NCBI GenBank assembly: GCA_002412885.1
Contig: DHVX01000051.1
Location: forward strand, 27,103 to 91,102
Origin: Bacteroidales bacterium UBA5197
GTDB taxonomy: Bacteria; Bacteroidota; Bacteroidia; Bacteroidales; Lentimicrobiaceae
Direction: 5' to 3'
Length of the DNA: 64,000 bases
Under the pieces are notes generated by a model that saw only the letters and a program-made list of their open reading frames with translations, searched no databases and was not told where the DNA came from. Every line of letters starts with the position of its first letter. Within the stretch, counting starts at the first letter, position 1. A program made the translations under genes and the position numbers. Shown piece by piece: positions 43,401 through 49,883 of this stretch.

Positions 43401-43993
43401 ATTTTGAATTTAATGGCAAAACCGTGCTGGCGTCGCGTCTGGGTTACCGCATCACCGAAAATTTCACTTTCAGTTACCTGAAAAGCATTTTTGATGAACC
43501 ACAGGCTGTTTTTACCGATAAAATGCTACGCCCTGAAAAACAGGATCTGGCAGCATTTGCCGATGGTATAAACAACATTGTAGAAGCCCAGCAAAGGGTT
43601 GCGCTTCAGTATTTTGTTGACAACAGCGCAGAAGCAGCAATTCCGCCGCTGAAAGCACTGCTTTACATTATGGCTTATGGCACATTCGAAGGAAAAACCG
43701 TCGATCATCCCGAAATCAGGCAACAATTTTCGCGGGAATATGTGCTGGCTTCGGATTGGTACAATGAAAGGCTGCTGCGCAAACAAAGCATTGATATTGC
43801 TTATTATGAAAACGGCCTGAGTTATTTGAAGCAATTTATAGCACAGGATCTGAATGCCGAATATATTGAAAACCTGAACCTAAAGGAGCGGATGAATAAT
43901 GTGGAGAAAGAACTGGAATTTGTCAGTTCTGAAGCATATATTGATTTCCTTACGGGAACAATCGGAGCTGATCCGCTATTCAGGAAGGGGTAA
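40496..43993 (+). CDS. Probable PPi-dependent phosphoenolpyruvate carboxykinase
   Basis: 1165 residues, cytoplasmic, no signal or membrane segment. Length and several motifs agree with the PPi-type PEPCK family known from Propionibacterium and Entamoeba, which interconverts PEP, CO2 and phosphate with oxaloacetate and pyrophosphate. A phosphate-loop-like TVSGGGKSEISKS lies near residues 498-512, preceded by LVSTHARGTFCHKP; DGVCWKDENELYNGGNAFKL, the PGRRNNPPEPENGI loop and many conserved basic residues resemble that family from memory. It lacks the kinase motif of ATP/GTP enzymes. It is transcribed alone. If right, it gives the cell a pyrophosphate-driven anaplerotic or gluconeogenic step; the call needs a homology search to confirm. 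Confidence 0.6.
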   Translation: MVQPNSISTFNGATSLQTTRDLIRYINLKLATMGQPVFDDCGISNGDTQLADPEFLELTSNLVTIYRSRTRLISNVYAPVDRRIQGFINSYLEDLQLPQTPQLPNNTLVSDKPGVSRVLSLPPHQNHYTNDLLDSYRISQGVLHNPKNDRRTTEGSFHIVGGGLPVPVDKIEVPKVAWAKFLASAFNPPAELNRLPFTSGQEKQAEVFVSLLLRPVVCPEVKGVIKRKTMEVRFFAPGSLVANVDFVESIFGNAGNPSNPAGDAALDPEHWTGHTGCIVLAPQLTKMTKKELGLPHFDQATERQRRDGVCWKDENELYNGGNAFKLTCRDERGVVITLIADNYFGYSKKEIKTQISYSANLFGLVEEEHSGGAVAYRRKNIGANFNGSLFMKNRLKKAYHFSEVVEKFGALMNLQPEGYGIDKKFDNIIYIPEDTEIDLYKGTVQWGSNGSRQNIPLRPEHYYIYPSGHKLHMEKHPSAPSWRLVSTHARGTFCHKPSTVSGGGKSEISKSLLNAIIYGSFFVDDYDKDMKAADEIISHNFSGRWKNPEEHSGVSRSLLSPDRTLGSAIKLLNPSSQYTDEYNEYVMSIPAHVKALVFYVKRFYRPERTSDDWKDYFSADMINGRKGHELLFNNRKLSASYLRVGYAADNSWYLNKLRSDFIAAAKIQMEDDITASITLPVKHLKYLNPDYSNRSVKITENCEEKFFQRPDEAIHRGYDKETEADLSQRNNFCSNYEPLSAEDGKRLTENAISFDLYTKPIRKLITEGSKDSSGHYFISPAHPRIVNGAPSKNPRYLQIRPDLVNPIDDHLAEIGNRLSGRIPLTEAVYHPINAVLPGRRNNPPEPENGIRGLSVYGPIHYQELPELFMDFVCSLTGKSPSTTGAGSEGALTKGPFNMLNPVTDLNNALLSYILADYHAFTSAAGHIGTESRFDHDISLLIPELWSRINVSDRDPKKLIAEGSLEKLEDFEFNGKTVLASRLGYRITENFTFSYLKSIFDEPQAVFTDKMLRPEKQDLAAFADGINNIVEAQQRVALQYFVDNSAEAAIPPLKALLYIMAYGTFEGKTVDHPEIRQQFSREYVLASDWYNERLLRKQSIDIAYYENGLSYLKQFIAQDLNAEYIENLNLKERMNNVEKELEFVSSEAYIDFLTGTIGADPLFRKG

Positions 43994-44020
43994 GGGATAA
44001 GTTAGAAAAGAGGGTTAAGG

Positions 44021-44252
44021 CACTTCGACTACGCTCAGTGTGACATGGGGTTGTGGTGTAATAATGATTCTTTTTAATACCTCATTATCAACCTTGTACG
44101 GTGTCATCCTGAGCGGAGTCGAAGGACTAAACGATTAATCTTCAACAATGCTTTTTGATTGTGAAGAGGACTATGAAAAAAGAAGAATAAGCGGTCAAAC
44201 ACTTCGACTACGCCTGCCTGACTGCGCGGCAGGCAGGCTCAGTGTGACATTC
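44021..44252. repeat. Three family C repeat arms, one split by an inserted palindrome
   Basis: CACTTCGACTACGCTCAGTG (44021-44040), its inverse GTCATCCTGAGCGGAGTCG (from 44103) and a third arm CACTTCGACTACG..CTCAGTG (44200-44246) in which a palindrome with arms CCTGCC and GGCAGG interrupts the core. They fill most of the 346-bp gap after the PEPCK-like gene; the short ORF through them is a repeat translation. Confidence 0.75.
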
Positions 44253-44339
44253 GTTTTAGGGAGACATCAATTCATTTGTAATTGTGCCCATCAAAATATA
44301 TTACTCGAACCTAAATCAGGTTTCTTTGTTTAAGTAGCG

Positions 44340-44720
44340 ATGTCAAAAGGAAACACCATCACACAAACCGGATTCAACATGCTGAAAGAAGCTGCAGTAT
44401 TTATGCTGCTTGTTTCAGTTATGTGGCTGTTTACCAACAGTCTGGTGAACCGGCACAGCCATCGTTTGCCTTCGGGAATTATTATTGAACACGCCCACCC
44501 TTTCAGCAGCAATCAGACTCCTTTACAGCAGCATTCGCACACCGATAAAGAATATTTCTATTTTGATCAGATTACAGCCCTTCAAACACTGATTGTGGTT
44601 GCCATAATGATATTTATGGCCGCCGTTTATATCAGACCATTAAAAGTTAAAAAGGAAGTCAATCATATTATACTGATTGACAATCCCATTCACCGATTGC
44701 GCCCTCCTCCTATTTTTTAA
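44340..44720 (+). CDS. His-rich two-helix membrane protein linked to a TonB receptor
   Basis: 126 residues. An N-terminal helix (about 15-35), an extracytoplasmic loop rich in histidine (RHSHRLPSGIIIEHAHPF, then QQHSHTDKEYFYFD) and a second helix (about 75-97), ending in a basic cytoplasmic tail with HRLRPPPIF. The loop has at least six histidines and could bind a transition metal. Small proteins with an H-x-H..LP-G..HAHP pattern are often found next to TonB receptors in Bacteroidota. It precedes such a receptor by 189 bp here; metal uptake is inferred. Confidence 0.72.
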   Translation: MSKGNTITQTGFNMLKEAAVFMLLVSVMWLFTNSLVNRHSHRLPSGIIIEHAHPFSSNQTPLQQHSHTDKEYFYFDQITALQTLIVVAIMIFMAAVYIRPLKVKKEVNHIILIDNPIHRLRPPPIF

Positions 44721-44909
44721 AAGCCGGAATCCATAGTAAAAATTCGCCGCATTTCTGGCTGAAAGCCAATTCGGAACACTTACGCTTTTTTCATACTACA
44801 AACTTCAGGGTTTGATGTTTAGAAACGTATATCCGAAAGGATTTTATACATGGCAAGCCATAATACCAGGTCATTATATTCACAGTATCATAAAAATTTT
44901 CCTTCCCCA

Positions 44910-47165
44910 ATGAAACTCAAAACACTCATTATTGTGCTGCTGCTATTGCAGTGGACAGCCATTTTTGCGCAATCTGATGCCAACCTATTCGGACATGTAG
45001 TTGATGAAACCGGAGAGCACATTCCTTTTGTAAATCTCGTTATTAAGGATACACGCATCGGCACTGCTACCGACATCACCGGGCATTATATGATCACCAA
45101 TATACCTCCGGGAAATCATATTCTGGTAATCCAACATGTCGGGCACAAAACCAAAGAAATGCCATTCTCCATTGCTCAGCGCGAAAGCAAAGAGTTTGAC
45201 ATTACCCTTGAAACCATTTCCGTTGCGCTGGAGCAGGTGGTGATCAGCGGAAGTTTAAAGGAACAGACGCTGCGCAATTCTCCGGTAAGGATTGAGGTGC
45301 TGAATGCCACGTTTCTGCAGAAAATGCCTTCCAACAACCTGATGCAATCCATTGGCATGATAAACGGAGTGCAACAAGTGACTGCCTGCGGCGTATGCGG
45401 CACCAACGAAATCCGCATCAACGGACTTGAAGGCTCCAACACAGCAGTGCTGATTGACGGAATGCCGATTATGGGAGCACTGGCTTCGGTTTACGGACTG
45501 AATGGCATTCCCAATGCACTGATTGAAAGGGTAGAAGTGATAAAAGGTGCGTCTTCTACACTTTACGGATCAGAAGCCATAGGCGGCATCATCAATATCA
45601 TTACCAAAACTGCGGAATCAGCGCCGCGCTTCCTTTTCAATACCAATTGGAGCAACCTTGGTGAGCGAAGTGCCGACATCGGTTTTTCGCCTTTCCGCGG
45701 ACGAAAATTCGACGCCCTGTTCAGTGGAACCATCAACACCATGGAGCGCTTCACAGATTTAAACGATGATACCTTTGCGGATATGGTCAATATAAAACCA
45801 TCTGTATCGCTATTCAACAAATGGAGTTTTCAGCGGCCGGCAGGGAAAACAGCCACATTTGCAGCCAAATTCTATCACGAAAACCGGGCCGGAGGAACAC
45901 AGGAATTTCTGGGTGCTTACAACTATAAGCCAGACAGTAAAGTAAGGGGAAGCGATAGTCTTTATGGCGAAACCATCTTTACAAACCGTTATGAAATTAT
46001 GGGTTCTTACAGCCTACCCGGAAATGCAGACCTGCGGCTCGATATTTCGCAAAGCGGACACTGGCAGGACAGCTGGTATGGAACCACATTCTACAAAGGC
46101 GAACAGCACATCAGCTTTGCAAATCTTATCTGGCAGACCACCGCCGGAGAAAGGCACAACCTTACTTCAGGATTTACCGCGCGCTATCAGGTATATGATG
46201 ACAACACACCGGTAACCGCCAACGGAACCGACAGGCAGTTTATTCCGGGTATTTTTGTGCAGGATGAATACAGGATCAACGGGAGAACAAATCTGCTTGC
46301 CGGTGCCCGTCTTGATCACCACGATAGGCATGGACTGGTATTTTCGCCGCGTTTAAGCGCTAAGTATGATGTTGCCAAAAATACAATTCTACGGATTAAC
46401 AGCGGAACCGGTTTCCGCACAGTGAATATCTTCACTGAAGATCACGCTGCCTTGTCGGGGTTTCGTGAAGTTGAGATAACCGAAGACCTGAAACCTGAAC
46501 AATCGTGGAATATTTCGCTCAGTCTGAATCAAACCATCAATCGTCAGGTGGGGCGATGGATTGTGATGGATGCTGATTTGTTTTATACCCGTTTCAGCAA
46601 TAAAATTCTGGCTGATTACGACACTGATCCTCAGAAAATCATTTACCGCAACCTGCCTGATGGCGATTATGCAGTAAGCCGTGGAGTCGCCATTTCAGCC
46701 AATGGCAGAATCAACGGGTTTTTCACATGGTCAGCCGGATTTACCTGGCAGGATGTGTTTGCGGTAAGCCAAAACGAAGCAGAAGAATCAACAAAAGAAA
46801 TGCAACCGCTTAGTCCTGCATTTACAGGCAACTGGCTGCTTAGCTGGGATGCAAGGAAACTCAAAACTACAGTTGATCTGACGGGAACATTCACCGGTGA
46901 AATGATGCTGCCGACTGTTGATCCTGAAGTAGTGAACGATGATCAGTTATCAAAGCCTTACAGTCTTATAAATTTGCTTGTAAATTACAACCTTAATCAG
47001 AGTGTAAGGGTTTATGCTGGCGTAAATAATATTCTTGACTGGCGTCAAAGCCGGAATCCTATCATTAACTGGCAATCACCGTTTTCTGATGACTTTGATG
47101 CAGCCAATGTTTACGGTCCGCTTTACGGGAGAAGTCTGATGATGGGAATACGGTTGCTGATGTAG
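44910..47165 (+). CDS. TonB-dependent receptor with CxxC in the plug, possibly for copper
   Basis: 751 residues when started at the ATG at 44910 (KLKTLIIVLLLLQWTAIFAQ signal); the frame from 44850 adds 20 non-signal residues. Regulatory domain about 22-110 (GHVVDETGEHIPFVNLVIKD), plug about 115-230 with TACGVCGTNEIRINGLEG, a cysteine pair at the site where the plug faces the ligand, and VEVIKGASSTLYGSEAIGG, then a barrel ending in a strand with GRSLMMGIRLLM. The cysteine pair plus the His-rich neighbour suggest copper or a copper complex as ligand. No SusD-like partner. Confidence 0.92.
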   Translation: MKLKTLIIVLLLLQWTAIFAQSDANLFGHVVDETGEHIPFVNLVIKDTRIGTATDITGHYMITNIPPGNHILVIQHVGHKTKEMPFSIAQRESKEFDITLETISVALEQVVISGSLKEQTLRNSPVRIEVLNATFLQKMPSNNLMQSIGMINGVQQVTACGVCGTNEIRINGLEGSNTAVLIDGMPIMGALASVYGLNGIPNALIERVEVIKGASSTLYGSEAIGGIINIITKTAESAPRFLFNTNWSNLGERSADIGFSPFRGRKFDALFSGTINTMERFTDLNDDTFADMVNIKPSVSLFNKWSFQRPAGKTATFAAKFYHENRAGGTQEFLGAYNYKPDSKVRGSDSLYGETIFTNRYEIMGSYSLPGNADLRLDISQSGHWQDSWYGTTFYKGEQHISFANLIWQTTAGERHNLTSGFTARYQVYDDNTPVTANGTDRQFIPGIFVQDEYRINGRTNLLAGARLDHHDRHGLVFSPRLSAKYDVAKNTILRINSGTGFRTVNIFTEDHAALSGFREVEITEDLKPEQSWNISLSLNQTINRQVGRWIVMDADLFYTRFSNKILADYDTDPQKIIYRNLPDGDYAVSRGVAISANGRINGFFTWSAGFTWQDVFAVSQNEAEESTKEMQPLSPAFTGNWLLSWDARKLKTTVDLTGTFTGEMMLPTVDPEVVNDDQLSKPYSLINLLVNYNLNQSVRVYAGVNNILDWRQSRNPIINWQSPFSDDFDAANVYGPLYGRSLMMGIRLLM

Positions 47166-47236
47166 GGTTTGTTTTTGCTTATCGAAAAGATCAAAATAAC
47201 CTCCTCAAATAAGCCACTTTTTGTATCCCCCTCTTT

Positions 47237-47258
47237 TCCCCCTTTCGAAAAAGGGGGA
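47237..47258. terminator. Hairpin after the TonB receptor
   Basis: TCCCCCTTT, a short loop and AAAGGGGGA form a nine-base stem about 70 bp after the receptor stop. The downstream side lacks a T-run, so this could also be a dispersed repeat. Confidence 0.4.
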
Positions 47259-47333
47259 CGATTACTTTCGTGTTTTTTAGACACATCTGTTTGCTGAAAG
47301 TCATGTTAGCAGCCACTCTCCCATTGCCCGAGC

Positions 47334-47360
47334 CTGCCTGCAGTACTGTCAGACAGGCAC
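47334..47360. repeat. GCCTGCCTG..CAGACAGGC palindrome
   Basis: Arms GCCTGCCTG and CAGACAGGC resemble the palindrome inserted into the repeat at 44212-44237. It lies in the otherwise empty 47166-47495 gap before acs. Confidence 0.5.
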
Positions 47361-47459
47361 ATTCGAAGACTGAAGGGATGATAGAAGGTGTACGAGAAAT
47401 GGGGAATCTATTCCGAAAAAATCACTTATCTGCAATCACAACCCATCATGCAACAATAC

Positions 47460-47479
47460 ACTTAACACAATTGTTAAGT
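47460..47479 (+). promoter_or_regulatory. Inverted repeat just upstream of acs, candidate operator
   Basis: ACTTAACA, spacer CAAT, TGTTAAGT, a perfect eight-base inverted repeat ending 16 bp before the acs start. The spacing and symmetry suit a dimeric regulator; no regulator gene is adjacent. Confidence 0.45.
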
Positions 47480-47495
47480 ACAAAAATCAGCACTT

Positions 47496-49397
47496 ATGGA
47501 AAAACCCAACAACACCCTTAAAAAGATTTATCACCCATCGAAGGAGGTAAAAAAAAGAGCGATTGTAAAGGATTATGAAACCCTTTATCAGGAATCCATC
47601 ACAAACCGTGAGGATTTCTGGGCAAAAGAGGCCAAACGCCTGGAATGGTATAAAAAGTGGGACAAAGTACTTGACGCTTCAAACCACCCGTTTTATGAGT
47701 GGTTTCAGGGTGGTCGGATCAATATTGTGCACAATGCACTTGATCGTCATCAGAAAAACGCTACCCGCAACAAACTGGCCATTATCTGGGAAGGTGAGCC
47801 GGGAGATTTGCGCACTTTTTCATATCACGCGCTGCACCGGGAAGTTTCGCGTTTTGCCAATGTTCTGAAATCCATGGGTGCCAAACCGGGGGAAGTTGTT
47901 ACCATATATATGCCGCAAATTCCGGAAACGATAATAGCTATGCTCGCCTGCGCCAAAATCGGCGCCATTCACAGTGTGGTTTACGGCGGATTTAGTGTAG
48001 AAGCCCTTGCTGAACGTATCGAAGATGCCAACAGCCGCATTTTGGTTACTGCTGACGGTGGTTTCAGACGCGGGAAAGCGGTTGGACTCAAAAGCATTGC
48101 CAACGAAGCGATGAAACGATCGCCAACCATTGAAGTCTGCATTACTGTAAAGCGCACTGGTGAAGAGTGCTACATGGAAAATGACCGCGATTTCTGGTAT
48201 CACGACCTGATGTCGATGCCGCTGGCATGCTCCGATTGTGCTACGGTGGAAACCGATGCAGAAGATCCTTTATTTATACTTTACACTTCCGGCACAACCG
48301 GTAAACCAAAAGGCCTGGTTCACACCCACGGTGGATATGCAGTTTATACCGCATCAACGTTCAGGTATGTATTTGACATTAAACCCGAAGACCGTTTCTG
48401 GTGTGCTGCCGATCCGGGCTGGGTTACAGGGCACAGCTATATGGTTTACGGGCCATTGATTAACGGCGCCACCATTATGATGTATGAAGGAGCTCCAAAC
48501 CATCCATATCCCAACCGGTGGTGGCAGATGATTGAAAAATACGGCATCAATATTCTTTACACCTCTCCTACTGCCATCCGCGGGTTGATGCGTTTCGGCT
48601 CATCGTGGGCTGACAGGCATAACCTCAGTTCGCTGCGTCTGCTGGGCTCTGTTGGAGAACCCATTAACCCTGAAGCATGGAAATGGTATCATGAGGTAAT
48701 CGGCAAAGGCCGCTGTCCCATCATGGACACATGGTGGCAGACTGAAACCGGAGGACATATGATAACTCCGCTACCTATAACTCCGCTCAAACCCGGCTCG
48801 GCAACCAAACCATTTTTCGGCAACGAAATGGCCATTGTGGATGATTCGGGAAAGGAAGTAAAATCAGGAGAAGAAGGCAACCTGATTATTAAAAATCCAT
48901 GGCCTGGTATGGCGCGCACCATTTTGGGCGATCCGGATCGTTATGTGGAGAAATACTGGGAAAAGTACAGCAAACAGAAATGGTATCTGGCCGGCGATTC
49001 AGCGCGTAAGGATGAAGACGGTTATTACTGGATCATCGGTCGGATTGATGACGTGATAAAAGTAAGCGGTTACCGCCTTGGCTCCGCCGAAATTGAGAGT
49101 GCACTGGTGAGCCATCCGGCTGTAACCGAAGCCGCAGCCATTGCGCTGCCTGATGAATTGCGCGGAAATATCATTCACGCTACCGTGGTGCTCCGTCAGG
49201 GAATGGAAGCCAATGACAAACTGGCTGAAGAGCTGAAAACTCATGTTGAAAAAGAAATAGGTCCGATTGCCCGGCCTGCTTTTGTTGTTTTCAGTGATGC
49301 CTTGCCAAAAACCCGCAGTGGAAAAATCATGCGCCGCGTGCTGAAAGCCAGAGTTCTTGGACTGGATATTGGCGATTTGAGTACTTTGGAGGAGTAG
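47496..49397 (+). CDS. acs: Acetyl-CoA synthetase (acetate-CoA ligase, AMP-forming)
   Basis: 633 residues, cytoplasmic, ANL superfamily. Motifs in order: ACS N-terminal domain (YQESITNREDFWAKEAKRLEWYKKWDKVL), VYGGFSVEALAERI, the AMP-binding P-loop LYTSGTTGKPKG, the GWVTGHSYMVYGPL segment, DTWWQTETGG (adenine and acetyl binding), the hinge YLAGDSARKDEDGYYWIIGR and the C-terminal KTRSGKIMRR with the catalytic, acetylatable lysine. The tryptophan in DTWWQTE is the residue limiting acyl length, supporting acetate over propionate or butyrate. It appears monocistronic. Confidence 0.94.
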   Translation: MEKPNNTLKKIYHPSKEVKKRAIVKDYETLYQESITNREDFWAKEAKRLEWYKKWDKVLDASNHPFYEWFQGGRINIVHNALDRHQKNATRNKLAIIWEGEPGDLRTFSYHALHREVSRFANVLKSMGAKPGEVVTIYMPQIPETIIAMLACAKIGAIHSVVYGGFSVEALAERIEDANSRILVTADGGFRRGKAVGLKSIANEAMKRSPTIEVCITVKRTGEECYMENDRDFWYHDLMSMPLACSDCATVETDAEDPLFILYTSGTTGKPKGLVHTHGGYAVYTASTFRYVFDIKPEDRFWCAADPGWVTGHSYMVYGPLINGATIMMYEGAPNHPYPNRWWQMIEKYGINILYTSPTAIRGLMRFGSSWADRHNLSSLRLLGSVGEPINPEAWKWYHEVIGKGRCPIMDTWWQTETGGHMITPLPITPLKPGSATKPFFGNEMAIVDDSGKEVKSGEEGNLIIKNPWPGMARTILGDPDRYVEKYWEKYSKQKWYLAGDSARKDEDGYYWIIGRIDDVIKVSGYRLGSAEIESALVSHPAVTEAAAIALPDELRGNIIHATVVLRQGMEANDKLAEELKTHVEKEIGPIARPAFVVFSDALPKTRSGKIMRRVLKARVLGLDIGDLSTLEE

Positions 49398-49416
49398 AAA
49401 TGGGCCTTGCAATCGT

Positions 49417-49740
49417 GCCTGGCGCCCCCTGACAGGGTTACGAACCCTATCAAAACAGGGAGGCAGGTAGATGGACGCTAACCCCTTGATAAGCAGGAAA
49501 ACCCTGTCAGGGGTTAGTTGTCGGGCCTGGCGACCTCTGACTGAGTTATGAACCCTATAAAATCGGGGAGTCAGGCAGATGCACGCTAACCCATTTAAAA
49601 GTAGGAAAACCTTGTCAGGGGTGAGTGTTCGGAGCTGGCGACCCCTGACAGGGTTACGAACCCTATCAAAGTGCGTTGTTCGGCCGATATACACAGTAAC
49701 CCTTTGAAACGTAGCAAAACCCTGTCAGGGGATAGTTGGA
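49417..49740. repeat. Three tandem 108-bp palindromic repeats
   Basis: Units begin at about 49417, 49525 and 49633, each 108 bp. Each starts CCCCTGACAGGGTT (or a variant), contains an inner AGGGTT-ACG-AACCCT hairpin and ends AAAACCCTGTCAGGGG, so every unit can fold back over its full length. They fill most of the 49398-49883 gap. A minus-strand ORF across them is a repeat translation and not a gene. Confidence 0.85.
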
Positions 49741-49883
49741 AGCCTGTCTACCTCGGGCGGAAAGACTTGTCAGATCCTTATATTTTTGATTTCGTTGATT
49801 AACAGATGGAGATTATTAAACAAAAAATCCGTAATTTCGTTATCCATTAGCATTTAAGCATCACCAACTGATTTAAGCTACAA

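Noticed and set aside
44148..44333. 61-codon ORF downstream of the PEPCK-like gene
   Set aside because: Consists largely of family C repeat sequence and the inserted palindrome.
48999..49694. Minus-strand ORF of 231 codons overlapping acs
   Set aside because: Its first two thirds are a translation of the tandem 108-bp repeats (recurring FDRVRNPVRGRQ phrases) and the rest is antisense to acs.
49417..49740. CRISPR array
   Set aside because: Only three long 108-bp units that are repeated over their whole length, with no variable spacers.
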